NCBI GenBank assembly: GCA_913057985.1
Contig: CAJXPL010000004.1
Coordinates: forward strand, 41,387 to 105,386
Direction: 5' to 3'
Origin: an uncultured Synechococcus sp.
Lineage (GTDB): Bacteria > Cyanobacteriota > Cyanobacteriia > PCC-6307 > Cyanobiaceae
Length of the DNA stretch: 64,000 bases
In this document: positions 12,305-19,398 of the stretch, piece by piece
Position numbering within the stretch: the first letter of the stretch is position 1
Layout of the letters: every line of letters starts with the position of its first letter
The notes under the pieces: model-generated
The model's input: only the letters and a program-made list of their open reading frames with translations
Told to the model about the DNA's origin: nothing
Database searches by the model: none
Made by a program: the position numbers and the translations under genes

Positions 12305-12960
12305 GGGGACGAGCGCTTCAACATTTCTCGGAATGTAGTGGTGAGATTCTGCTCGTGCCAAAGCCGCTCCAGAACCGTTGCTGAGAGCGAGGCCTGGGGC
12401 GGGAGCTGCGCCAGAACGGGGACGTCACCGAATTGCTTGAGGGTCCCCGGGTTGTCGGCATGGAGGGGGCCGTTGAGGATCAGTCCCAACACCGTGAGAT
12501 TCCGCCGTCTCAACGCTTCCAGGCTGAGCAGGGTGTGGTTGAGGGTGCCCAGTCCACTGCGGGCCACCAAAACGATGGGCAACTGCCACTCCACCAGTTG
12601 ATCGATCTGGAGCCAGTTGCGGGTGAGGGGCACCATCAACCCTCCAGCCGTCTCCACCACCAGGGATCCCTGATGCTGGGGAATGGCGAGTTGGGCAGGG
12701 TCGAGTGGCGTGTCGTCCAGTTCGGCGGCCCAGTGGGGGGAAACCGGCTCTCGGAAGGCATAGGCCTCGGGCAGCATCCGTTCCGGCGGGAGGTTCAACA
12801 GCTGCCGCACCCGTTCGCGGTCACCGCCGCCCTCCAGTCCGCTCTGCACCGGTTTCCAGTAGCTGGCCTGAAGCCCCTGCACGAGCCACGCGCTCACCAC
12901 GGTTTTGCCGACGTCCGTGTCGGTTCCGCACACCACCAGGCGACTGACGCTGCCGTTCAT
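12301..12960 (-). CDS. bioD: Dethiobiotin synthetase
   Basis: An ATP-dependent carboxylase/cyclase that forms dethiobiotin from DAPA and CO2. The 219-residue protein has the P-loop GTDTDVGKT at residues 12-20 and the conserved SYWKPVQSG and ETAGGLMVPL segments that bind DAPA and magnesium. The ATG overlaps the bioC stop by 4 nt, and the stop overlaps the small membrane ORF by 4 nt. Confidence 0.96.
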   Translation of the reverse strand: MNGSVSRLVVCGTDTDVGKTVVSAWLVQGLQASYWKPVQSGLEGGGDRERVRQLLNLPPERMLPEAYAFREPVSPHWAAELDDTPLDPAQLAIPQHQGSLVVETAGGLMVPLTRNWLQIDQLVEWQLPIVLVARSGLGTLNHTLLSLEALRRRNLTVLGLILNGPLHADNPGTLKQFGDVPVLAQLPPQASLSATVLERLWHEQNLTTTFREMLKRSSP

Positions 12961-13706
12961 CGCTTCACCATCAGGACCCACATCCTCCAGGTCAGGGCGA
13001 ATCCGGCTGATGCATCGGCTTGGGGCCAAGCCCGGAAGACGGCCTTCCATTGGCCTGGGGAGAGCTGGCCCCCGTTGGTGACGGAGGCGCCGATGTTGCT
13101 CATCGGTCGCAGCAGCCGCAGTGGATTGGCGGCGCGTTGGGTGAAGCTCAGGCACTCGTCCCGTTGCACCACCCCATCCGGCAGGGCTGCCATCAGTTGC
13201 TCCCGCACCGGCATGGACAAGGCCGTGCAGGTTTGATTCGCTGCCCGGGCTGCGTGCTGCCATTGCGGAAAACTTCCAGCCACCGGCACCGCCAGGGCCA
13301 GCCAGCCCCCCTTTGGCAGGGCATCCACCCAACGCCGAAGCTGCTGGGCTGGATCCGGTAACCAATGCAAAACAAAGCTGGAGGCCAGCAGTTGTGGAGG
13401 CTCACTCCAGTTCGGTAACCCGCGGCTCAGGTCATGCCGCAGGGTGTGGGTTCCATGGGGGTGGCTGTTCAACATGGCGGCACTTCCGTCAAGACGGATC
13501 ACCTGCTGGCCTGGATGAGCGACTTCCAGGGCTGCGGCCAGATGACCGGTGCCGCTGCCGAGGTCAGCCCACAGGCCGCGCCGGATGGAGCAGCGACGGC
13601 TCAGTTGGGCCAGGCGCCAGGCCATGGCCCGTTGCAGCAACGCCTCGCCTGCATAGGTCGGTGCTGCGCGACTAAAGCGCTCCAACACCTGGTCGGGGCG
13701 AATCAC
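12957..13706 (-). CDS. bioC: Malonyl-ACP O-methyltransferase-like protein (BioC)
   Basis: A class I SAM-dependent methyltransferase of about 249 residues. The SAM-binding loop LWADLGSGTGHLAAALE and the downstream LLASSFVLHWLPDPAQQLRRW pattern match BioC, which methylates malonyl-ACP to disguise it as a fatty-acid primer for pimelate synthesis. Starts: GTG 13706 gives the 4-nt overlap with the bioK stop seen elsewhere in the operon; ATG 13721 is an alternative. Its place between bioK and bioD supports the assignment. Confidence 0.88.
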   Translation of the reverse strand: MIRPDQVLERFSRAAPTYAGEALLQRAMAWRLAQLSRRCSIRRGLWADLGSGTGHLAAALEVAHPGQQVIRLDGSAAMLNSHPHGTHTLRHDLSRGLPNWSEPPQLLASSFVLHWLPDPAQQLRRWVDALPKGGWLALAVPVAGSFPQWQHAARAANQTCTALSMPVREQLMAALPDGVVQRDECLSFTQRAANPLRLLRPMSNIGASVTNGGQLSPGQWKAVFRAWPQADASAGFALTWRMWVLMVKR

Positions 13707-14392
13707 AGGGCCCCCAGCCATTGCTGCACCACCGAGAGCACCGTTGGTGTGATCAGTGCGTGGCCCCAATTCGGATCCCGCTGCAGGGTCAGCGGCTGCG
13801 CTCCGAGGTCATCGATCAGCTGCTGTGCTGATGCGGCGTGCACCACAGCGTCTTGTTCGCCCTGCACCACCAGCACAGGCACCGCTTCAGGCCAGCCCGT
13901 TGGCAGGCTCTGGCAGTGCACCAGAAGCTCCAGATCCTGCTGCAGCCGCTGGCGCCCCAGGCTCGTCAAACCCTGCAGCAGGGGGGCTGGGGGCAGGGCG
14001 CTGCGGGCATGGGGTGAAGCGGCTTTGTCGAGGAAGCGCTCCAGCATCATCAGTTCCTCGTCGGTGCCCAGGGCCGCCTGCATCCCCTTCAGAGCCACCG
14101 CCACCGCGCGCCCTGCGCGCCCGTGGGGCACGAAGGCGCTGAAGCTCCCCAGGAGCACCACCGCATCGGCCTGTGCCAGCACAGCTGCCGGCAGCAGGTG
14201 CAGCCCCAGGGAGTGGGCGATCAACAGGTTGCGTCCTGGGCCGGGGGGCCATGCCGGAGCAACGGTCTCACCGCCGCTGTAGCCACGGTCCGCGCTGGAC
14301 CATGTCGCTCCCCTGTTTTCAAAGCGTTGACGCCAGTGGGACCAGGTGCCGGCCTGGCCAGCCCAACCATGCATCGCCAGGACCTGCATCAT
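13703..14392 (-). CDS. bioK: Alpha/beta hydrolase, pimeloyl-ACP methyl ester esterase (BioK-type)
   Basis: A 229-residue alpha/beta hydrolase starting MMQVLAMHGWAGQAGTW. The nucleophile elbow is AHSLG, the acid is in VVQGEQDAVV and the catalytic His is in NWGHALI. BioH-family esterases remove the methyl ester from pimeloyl-ACP to end the BioC pathway. Marine Synechococcus/Prochlorococcus use a distinct isozyme, BioK, located with bioF and bioC, and this gene occupies exactly that slot. The first ATG overlaps the bioF stop by 4 nt. Family assignment is firm; the precise substrate is inferred from context. Confidence 0.85.
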   Translation of the reverse strand: MMQVLAMHGWAGQAGTWSHWRQRFENRGATWSSADRGYSGGETVAPAWPPGPGRNLLIAHSLGLHLLPAAVLAQADAVVLLGSFSAFVPHGRAGRAVAVALKGMQAALGTDEELMMLERFLDKAASPHARSALPPAPLLQGLTSLGRQRLQQDLELLVHCQSLPTGWPEAVPVLVVQGEQDAVVHAASAQQLIDDLGAQPLTLQRDPNWGHALITPTVLSVVQQWLGAL

Positions 14393-15528
14393 CGAGACCC
14401 GAGGGCTGCGAGCAGTTGCTCCAATGTGCCCTCCGGCAGGTCCCGCCGCAGCACCAGGCGCAAACGGGCGGTCCCCTCCGGCACGGTGGGCGGCCGGATC
14501 GCTACCGACAGCAGCCCCGCCTGCTCCAGCTGTTGCTGGAGGTCGAGCGCGTCCTGGTCGTCCCCGACCAACAGCGGGAGAACGGGGCCGTGTCCTGCCG
14601 GTTTCGCCCAACCCTGGTGCGCCAGTGCTGTCCTCAAGCGTTCCGAGCGCAGGCTCAGCTCGCTTCCCCAGTTGGGATGGGCTTGGATCAGGCGCAAGGC
14701 AGCCTGGGCTCCCGCCACCAGAGGTGGGGCCAGGGCCGTGGTGTAGCGGAAGGCCCCACTGGTTTGCAGCAGCAGCTCCATCGTGGTGTGGTCCCCAGCC
14801 AAAAATGCACCTCCGCTGCCGAAGGCCTTGCCGAAGGTGCCGCACACCAAGGCCACAGGCCGTTGGAGTCCATGGCAAAGCCCACGGCCGCCGGGCCCCA
14901 GCACCCCCAGGCCATGGGCTTCGTCCACCAGCAGCTGTGCACCGTGGTGGGCACAAAGGTCGGCGATGCCCTGCAGATCAGGGCTGGTGCCTTCCATGCT
15001 GAACAGGCTTTCCGTCACCACCAGTGGTGGCCGTGTTGTCGGCTTGAGCCGCTGCAGCCGCTGGTCGAGATCTTCAAGATCGTTGTGGGCAAAGCGTTGC
15101 AGCCGCGCCCCACTGGTGCGGATGCCGGCCAGCAGCGAGTGGTGGATCAGCCGGTCCACCAACACGATGGTGTGCCTGTCACTCAGGGCCGTTAGGGCGG
15201 CGATGTTGGCTTGAAATCCGCTGGGGAACAGCAGCACCCGGTCACGGTTCAGCCAGGTGGCGAGAGCTGCTTCCAGCTGCAGATGGCGTGGTCGGGTGCC
15301 GGTGATCAGGCGAGATCCACCGGCACCAACGCCATCGGAGGCCATGGCCTCCGATGCCGCTGCGAGCACATCGGGATGACGGCTGAGCCCGAGGTAGTCG
15401 TTGCTCGCTAGATCAACCAGCTGACCAGCTCCGGCGGGATCCTGCAGCTGCCAGGGCTCCTGGCCGGAGTTCAAGCTCCGCAGGCGTCGGCGGCGGGCTG
15501 GGGGGATGGGAGAAGCGTGGTCCCGCAT
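14389..15528 (-). CDS. bioF: 8-amino-7-oxononanoate synthase (KAPA synthase)
   Basis: A PLP-dependent alpha-oxoamine synthase of about 379 residues that condenses pimeloyl-ACP with alanine. It shows LASNDYLGLSRHPDV, GAGGSRLITGT, FPSGFQANIAAL, the DEAHGLGVLGP motif that binds PLP, and the lysine-containing VCGTFGKAFGSGGAF. I chose ATG 15528; upstream in-frame codons lack family similarity. It is the first gene of a leftward bioF-bioK-bioC-bioD operon and is divergent from the symporter gene at 15583. Confidence 0.96.
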   Translation of the reverse strand: MRDHASPIPPARRRRLRSLNSGQEPWQLQDPAGAGQLVDLASNDYLGLSRHPDVLAAASEAMASDGVGAGGSRLITGTRPRHLQLEAALATWLNRDRVLLFPSGFQANIAALTALSDRHTIVLVDRLIHHSLLAGIRTSGARLQRFAHNDLEDLDQRLQRLKPTTRPPLVVTESLFSMEGTSPDLQGIADLCAHHGAQLLVDEAHGLGVLGPGGRGLCHGLQRPVALVCGTFGKAFGSGGAFLAGDHTTMELLLQTSGAFRYTTALAPPLVAGAQAALRLIQAHPNWGSELSLRSERLRTALAHQGWAKPAGHGPVLPLLVGDDQDALDLQQQLEQAGLLSVAIRPPTVPEGTARLRLVLRRDLPEGTLEQLLAALGSR

Positions 15529-15582
15529 CACAACATTCTGGAATCCGCCCTGAACAAGGATGGCCGCAGTCCTCTGATCGTC

Positions 15583-16515
15583 ATGACCTGGGAGCGTTTC
15601 ACTCTGCTCTTTCCGCTTTGGACGTTGCTGGGAGCTCTGCTGGCCTTGCTGCATCCCCCGCTGTTCATCTGGTTCAAGGGGCCACTGATCGCCCTTGGAC
15701 TCGGCGTGATCATGCTCGGCATGGGCGTCGGGTTGACACCCGCTGATTTCGTTCGGGTGGGTCGACGCCCTCGCGCCATGCTGCTGGGGGTGCTGGTGCA
15801 GTTCTTGGTGATGCCGGCCCTTGCCGCTGGGATCGCGGCGGCTCTTCATCTGCCTGCCCCGCTTGCGGTGGGCTTGGTTCTGGTCGGCTGCTGCCCGGGG
15901 GGGACCGCCAGCAATGTGGTGGCTCTGATCGGCCGTGGCGATGTGGCGCTGTCGGTGGTCATGACCACGATCAGCACCCTGGCGGCGGTGGTGTTGACCC
16001 CGCGTCTCACGCAGGTGTTGGCCAGCCAGTACGTGCCGGTGGACGGTTGGGCCCTGTTTCTGGCCGTGCTTCAGGTGGTGTTGCTGCCGGTCACCGTTGG
16101 GGTTGTGCTCAAGCGTGGTCTGCCCGGTGTGGCCCAGCGGATTGAGCCGGTGATGCCTCCCCTAGCGGTGATGGCCATCGTGATGATCGTCTCCAGCATC
16201 GTGGGCAGCCAGACGGCTGTGCTGCGTCAGCAGGGGCCCGTGCTGATCCTGGCTTGCCTGCTGCTGCATGGCGGCGGCTTCCTGCTCGGCTGGCTGATTC
16301 CCCGGCTGGCGGGGCAGAGCGTGCAGGCTCAGCGCACCATCAGCATCGAGGTGGGCATGCAGAACTCGGGACTGGCCGTGGTGCTCGCCCGCAGTGGCGG
16401 GTTCGCCAGTCCCCTCACGGCGTTGCCGGGTGCCATCTCTGCAGTGATTCACTGCCTGATCGGCAGCGCCCTTGCCGCAGTGTGGAGGCGCCAACCTCGC
16501 ACTAATTGCAGATGA
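15583..16515 (+). CDS. Bile acid:sodium symporter (BASS) family transporter
   Basis: A 310-residue membrane protein with about nine to ten hydrophobic helices. The motif LVLVGCCPGGTASNVVALIGRG and the later ISIEVGMQNSGLAVVLA are the two crossover-helix signatures of the BASS fold. Related proteins move bile acids, pyruvate, pantothenate or other organic anions with sodium; the substrate here is not predictable. I chose ATG 15583 (MTWERFTLLFPLW) because the residues before it have no membrane or family character. Confidence 0.92.
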   Translation: MTWERFTLLFPLWTLLGALLALLHPPLFIWFKGPLIALGLGVIMLGMGVGLTPADFVRVGRRPRAMLLGVLVQFLVMPALAAGIAAALHLPAPLAVGLVLVGCCPGGTASNVVALIGRGDVALSVVMTTISTLAAVVLTPRLTQVLASQYVPVDGWALFLAVLQVVLLPVTVGVVLKRGLPGVAQRIEPVMPPLAVMAIVMIVSSIVGSQTAVLRQQGPVLILACLLLHGGGFLLGWLIPRLAGQSVQAQRTISIEVGMQNSGLAVVLARSGGFASPLTALPGAISAVIHCLIGSALAAVWRRQPRTNCR

Positions 16516-16764
16516 TCTGACAGGTAAGTGTTTATTTCGCTACCGGCGGTGATTGCAACCAGATTGCGACTAGGTGTCGGTTAACTGCCTGATACGCCTT
16601 CATAAAATCCCAGGAAGGACGGCGGCGATTCATAAAAACCCGTTACTTCCAAAGACATGATCACCAGGTGAGACTCGCTGGCTAACACGCTTCATCTGCC
16701 CACCTCACCTTCCTCTGCCAGGTAGGTGCTCAAGGCTTACAGCTGCTGATCATTTGGCAAATGA
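16516..16764. other. Non-coding interval after the BASS gene
   Basis: No convincing gene is seen in this 249-nt stretch. It contains two near-identical short elements: CTTCATAAAATCCC near 16599 and ATTCATAAAAACCC near 16630. Their repetition about 30 nt apart could be chance or part of a regulatory region. Confidence 0.3.
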
Positions 16765-16768
16765 TCAG
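16746..16768 (-). terminator. 11-bp inverted repeat overlapping the end of the 16765-16953 gene
   Basis: CTGATCATTTG, one G, then its exact reverse complement. It overlaps the stop codon of the leftward small gene and has no long U-run, so it is either a weak terminator for that gene or a palindromic binding site. Confidence 0.4.
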
Positions 16769-16953
16769 ACAGGATCGTCATGGAAGGTGTGCTCAAGCAA
16801 GGCTCGAAAAAGCTCTTGTTTTTTGTACTCAAGAAACTCTTGCTCCTCTGCAGGTCCGCCAGGCCAATTTCTCAACGCATCGCAAGTCGTCTTGTATTCG
16901 AGCTTGAGAGACCGCAAATCAAGGTGGAGGCTCGCAACTATTTCCTCGCGCAC
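16765..16953 (-). CDS. Hypothetical acidic small protein (62 aa)
   Basis: A 62-residue frame with GTG start. The product is hydrophilic and helical, rich in Glu/Lys/Leu (REEIVASLHLDLRSLKLEYK, then EEQEFLEYKKQELFRALLEH), with one Cys. The composition is protein-like, whereas the opposite strand reads as a Lys/Leu-rich shadow. There is no clear ribosome binding site and no recognised family. It is the first of several micro-ORFs in this region. Confidence 0.45.
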   Translation of the reverse strand: MREEIVASLHLDLRSLKLEYKTTCDALRNWPGGPAEEQEFLEYKKQELFRALLEHTFHDDPV

Positions 16954-17133
16954 TTAGTGGAGGCGTCTTCACACATTATTACAGATACTCAACTCTGCTT
17001 GACGTAGGGCCTGATACAGGTGCGCAGTAGCTATGGCTTTTTCTTTCTGCGAGCGGTCTGCGGTGCGGATACCTCCGTCACGGCGCAAGGAACAATTCCG
17101 CGATGGTTCATGGGTTGAAATTTTCTGAAGTCA

Positions 17134-17298
17134 ATGACCTCCGAAACCAAGAACTGGGCAGTTGTTGCAGCCGCCATGGAAGCTCAAGGGGCTACCAACA
17201 GCCAGATGTACCGACGCGCTAAAGCGATGGCCGAAGGAAAGGCAGATCCAATGCCGACGAGCTATCCCGCTGCACCTCACAGCATCTCTGTTGCCTGA
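17134..17298 (+). CDS. Hypothetical small protein (54 aa)
   Basis: A 54-codon frame from ATG 17134 (MTSETKNWAVVAAAMEAQ) through a helical middle (QMYRRAKAMAEGKADP) to a Pro/Ser-rich end (TSYPAAPHSISVA). The well-balanced amino-acid use, and the GC-rich hairpin with T-rich tail starting 17 nt after its stop, make it a likely real gene. It has no membrane helix or cysteine. The family is not recognised. Confidence 0.6.
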   Translation: MTSETKNWAVVAAAMEAQGATNSQMYRRAKAMAEGKADPMPTSYPAAPHSISVA

Positions 17299-17310
17299 GT
17301 TAACGATCCA

Positions 17311-17340
17311 AGGCCCCCGCGCGAGCGGGGATTTCCCTTC
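17311..17340 (+). terminator. Rho-independent-type terminator after the 54-aa gene
   Basis: CCCCGC, loop GCGA, GCGGGG (17315-17330), followed by ATTTCCCTTC. A compact GC-rich stem with a GNRA tetraloop and pyrimidine/T-rich tail in the + direction, placed correctly for the gene ending at 17298. Confidence 0.65.
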
Positions 17341-17348
17341 GTTGCTGT

Positions 17349-17546
17349 TCAACGGCCTTCTAGGGCTATGGCTTGATCCATTCTCTTCTCCTCGGCAGTG
17401 AGGAAATCGGCCCACATCCCTATGAGAAAGCTCAGTGTGGCTAAGGCCTGTAACTGCTCTTTCGATCCAGGGCGGGTGTATTTGAAGTCCATGAACATGC
17501 GATCAGCGGCTGATTGCTGTTCCTTGCATCGGGCATCAATAGACAT
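17349..17546 (-). CDS. Hypothetical small protein (65 aa), second gene of a two-gene unit
   Basis: A 65-residue hydrophilic/helical protein (MSIDARCKEQQSAADRMFMD, then QLQALATLSFLIGMWADFL and a charged end). Its ATG lies 2 nt after the stop of the upstream gene at 17549-17737 on the same strand, so the two look like a tiny operon. A moderately hydrophobic stretch near residues 36-50 could be amphipathic or a membrane contact. No family is recognised. Confidence 0.5.
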   Translation of the reverse strand: MSIDARCKEQQSAADRMFMDFKYTRPGSKEQLQALATLSFLIGMWADFLTAEEKRMDQAIALEGR

Positions 17547-17548
17547 CG

Positions 17549-17737
17549 TCAGGCTTCGACTTCAGTTTTTTCGTCAGCTTTCTGATGAGCCTCCAGCGAA
17601 GTTGCTACAGCTGATTCGCAGCGGGAGCAGTCGCCAGCGTTGGAGACGCTATTGAGTCCAGTCAAGGCGATGACAGCGATGATCACGCTGTCACCCAAGG
17701 AAGCAGAGATCGCTAGTAATTTTTTGATTCGACTCAT
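17549..17737 (-). CDS. Hypothetical small exported or membrane protein (62 aa)
   Basis: A 62-residue protein with a basic start (MSRIKK), a hydrophobic stretch (LLAISASLGDSVIIAVIALT) resembling a signal peptide or membrane anchor, then a soluble part with a CxxC-like pair (GDCSRCES) and an acidic tail. The closely spaced cysteines after the hydrophobic helix suggest exposure outside the cytoplasm or metal/redox chemistry (inference). It probably forms an operon with the 65-aa gene 2 nt downstream. Confidence 0.5.
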   Translation of the reverse strand: MSRIKKLLAISASLGDSVIIAVIALTGLNSVSNAGDCSRCESAVATSLEAHQKADEKTEVEA

Positions 17738-17793
17738 GCCGCCACATTACAAGCATTCGTAACATTTCGTATTGACCTCGTTTTCGGGTTCCT

Positions 17794-17895
17794 ATGTCCG
17801 TCACCAGCCAAGACCTGATCGCTTTCTTTTGCAGCTTCGGCGTGGCTCTCGTAGCCCTGAACCTTTGCAGGCTGGCGCAGTCGGCAAAAGGGTGA
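17794..17895 (+). CDS. Possible single-helix miniprotein (33 aa)
   Basis: A 33-codon frame from ATG 17794: a short polar N-terminus (MSVTSQD), one hydrophobic helix (LIAFFCSFGVALVALNLC) and a basic end (RLAQSAKG). It has the positive-inside look of a one-helix membrane peptide. It is too short for confidence and the ribosome binding site is unclear. Confidence 0.35.
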   Translation: MSVTSQDLIAFFCSFGVALVALNLCRLAQSAKG

Positions 17896-18029
17896 GGTCA
17901 AGGTTGAAACCTGGGGACGATCTGAGTCACCAGGACAATGCTCACCCAATTGGTGACGCCTGTATCGACAACTGGCTTTTTCGCGCGTTGTAGGGCTACC
18001 ACTAACAACAGGGTTAAAGGCATCCCCGC

Positions 18030-18215
18030 TTGGTCAAAAAGCTCCCTTGCCGCGTGTGCGGCAAGACAATCGAACTATCTGAAGTTGCTGCGAAGTTCGC
18101 GGCTGGCTCAGCTGTTCACGCAATGTGCGTTCCCAAGGCCAAGACCACTCGTAAAGGCCCGTCTTTTAAGAACCTGACTCGCTGGCTGGATCGTGTCTTG
18201 AGCGCATCCGATTAA
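18030..18215 (+). CDS. Small putative zinc-binding protein (61 aa)
   Basis: A TTG-started 61-residue frame with AAAGG about 9 nt upstream. The sequence opens with a basic CxxC knuckle (KKLPCRVCGKTIELSE). Some 20 residues later comes HAMC, giving a plausible C-C-H-C zinc-ribbon-like set, then a basic tail (KAKTTRKGPSF) and an amphipathic end (LTRWLDRVLSASD). A DNA- or RNA-binding role is possible but inferred. The family is not recognised. Confidence 0.5.
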   Translation: MVKKLPCRVCGKTIELSEVAAKFAAGSAVHAMCVPKAKTTRKGPSFKNLTRWLDRVLSASD

Positions 18216-18380
18216 GAGTGGCTCGCTCCTTCATACCGCTACCGTTTCGCCGCTACCCATGCGGTGCACTGCTTTCCAGTTGAGGCACCCGCTGCCTGTT
18301 CCCCTCACGATTAATGAGTCTTCTGACTGGTAGGCCGGCTTGCGTTTCCCGTCTATTACGGGCCAAGTCGCCACAAGACC

Positions 18381-18491
18381 ATGGACATGATGTTCTTCAT
18401 CGGCGTGAACATTGCTCTTCTAGGCCTGCTCGTCTACGGCCTCATGACGGCCAAAGAGAAGATCAAGGCTGGCCGTAAAGAGATCGTCTGA
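18381..18491 (+). CDS. Possible single-helix membrane miniprotein (36 aa)
   Basis: A 36-codon frame from ATG 18381: a hydrophobic helix (MMFFIGVNIALLGLLVYGLM) followed by a highly basic tail (TAKEKIKAGRKEIV). The layout resembles tiny photosystem or cytochrome-complex subunits in general form, but no specific match is recognised. Confidence 0.45.
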   Translation: MDMMFFIGVNIALLGLLVYGLMTAKEKIKAGRKEIV

Positions 18492-18702
18492 CGTATCGGC
18501 CAACTAGCTGAGACCTCGGCCTGAGGTGCATGGCCTGCTGCATCGACGCCAGGCTCATTTCCATGGGGTGACTTTTTCGACACCTGTTCCATGCATCCAG
18601 TCTGGTTCCCAGGTCTCCTGGTCGATGGTGGGGATCCATGAAGCGATTGCCGGTGGAGCGGCACCACACCGGGACGAAAACCTTCAGCTTGTCGGCGAGC
18701 AA
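18463..18702 (-). CDS. Doubtful hypothetical ORF, possibly a gene remnant (79 aa)
   Basis: A TTG-started frame of 79 residues with a protein-like core (KVFVPVWCRSTGNRFMDPHH) and many Met/Arg residues. Its 3' end overlaps the 36-aa frame on the other strand. The lack of a good start and the presence of related-looking sequence in a neighbouring frame suggest either a decayed gene or coincidence. Confidence 0.25.
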   Translation of the reverse strand: MLADKLKVFVPVWCRSTGNRFMDPHHRPGDLGTRLDAWNRCRKSHPMEMSLASMQQAMHLRPRSQLVGRYVRRSLYGQP

Positions 18703-18918
18703 CAGGTCGAGGCAGGCCCATCAAGGCAGTAAGCCTTGATGGTTGGCGACCCTCCGTATTTCTCGATGCTGCTGGTGAGCCATAGCTGTTGGAGCTGATC
18801 GACCTAGTTTTGGTTGTTCAAGCACTCCCAGATGTCCCGCACTGACCCGGTCACATCCAAGGTGCTCATCTCTGTCCTCGCCGCCGTCTGGAGACGTCGC
18901 TCGCCTTAGTCGGTCGCC
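18492..18918. other. Low-coding interval
   Basis: Apart from the doubtful leftward ORF ending at 18463 and a 25-codon frame at 18832-18909 (MSRTDPVTSKVLISVLAAVW and a basic end), I see no gene. A 10-bp inverted repeat lies at 18718-18742. Confidence 0.3.
18718..18742. repeat. 10-bp inverted repeat with 5-nt loop
   Basis: CCATCAAGGC, loop AGTAA, GCCTTGATGG. Either strand could form this stem. There is no strong U-run on either side, so it may be a weak terminator, an RNA structural element or a protein site. Confidence 0.4.
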
Positions 18919-19149
18919 CTAGGTCGAGCTCCCTTCGTGGAGTTCGAGCAGCAGGCGGGCGGCGAGGCCACGGGAGATCCGTCGTGCCACGAGCAGATCG
19001 CAGATCCAGGTGAACAGCGGCGGGGCATCGGTGCTGGCTGCCAGGCGCTCTTCGAGGGCCTTCAGCTCCTTGACGTCGCGGCAGCCCCTCAAGGCATCGA
19101 TCAGGGTGTCTTCAGCCGGTCGCGGCTTGGTGATATGAGTGTCGGTCAC
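18919..19149 (-). CDS. Hypothetical small helical protein (76 aa)
   Basis: A GTG-started 76-residue protein (TDTHITKPRPAEDTLIDAL, then DVKELKALEERLAAS and LVARRISRGLAARLLLELHE). Balanced composition and two predicted helices make it a likely real gene. A GGAGGGG purine run lies upstream but rather far away, and an 8-bp inverted repeat lies 20-40 nt before the start. No family is recognised. Confidence 0.6.
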   Translation of the reverse strand: MTDTHITKPRPAEDTLIDALRGCRDVKELKALEERLAASTDAPPLFTWICDLLVARRISRGLAARLLLELHEGSST

Positions 19150-19168
19150 AGGCGGTGGCGCTATACCC

Positions 19169-19190
19169 CTCCGTCATGGCACTGACGGAG
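19169..19190. repeat. 8-bp inverted repeat upstream of the 76-aa gene
   Basis: CTCCGTCA, loop TGGCAC, TGACGGAG. It sits 20-41 nt before the start of the leftward gene, in its leader or promoter region. It could be an operator or a leader hairpin. Confidence 0.4.
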
Positions 19191-19231
19191 TGCCCCTGTC
19201 ACCCTTCGCTTCGCTGCAGCGGAGGCAGGCA

Positions 19232-19262
19232 CAAAAAAAGCTCCAGTGGTTTCACCAGAGCT
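19232..19262 (-). terminator. Rho-independent terminator on the minus strand with no obvious gene upstream
   Basis: Read on the minus strand: AGCTC, TGGT, loop GAA, ACCA, a 3-nt bulge, GAGCT, then seven T. This is a good intrinsic terminator, yet no leftward protein gene of normal size ends just before it. It may end a small RNA transcribed leftward from within 19270-19400, or act on read-through antisense transcription. Confidence 0.55.
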
Positions 19263-19398
19263 CGAAGCATTCTCTTCATTATTTTTCATGATCTGGCTTG
19301 GTTCCGTCAAAGGAGGTCGGCACATCTGATTGATTGCATTGGCGCGGCTTATCGCTTGTTTGAAAAGAGAGCTCAGCCAGGCTCCTTAAGATTGTTCG

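Noticed and set aside
16780..17007. 75-codon plus-strand frame rich in Lys and Leu
   Set aside because: Mirror of the more protein-like minus-strand 62-aa gene; composition looks like reverse-complement bias.
17033..17128. 31-codon plus-strand frame before the 54-aa gene
   Set aside because: Too short, Arg/Ser-rich and with no ribosome binding site; cannot be told from chance.
17734..17949. 71-codon minus-strand frame opposite the 33-aa miniprotein
   Set aside because: No helix or motif; only a small overlap with likely features, so treated as a shadow.
19161..19289. 42-codon minus-strand frame running through the orphan terminator
   Set aside because: It would have to be translated through a strong terminator hairpin, and its composition is low quality.
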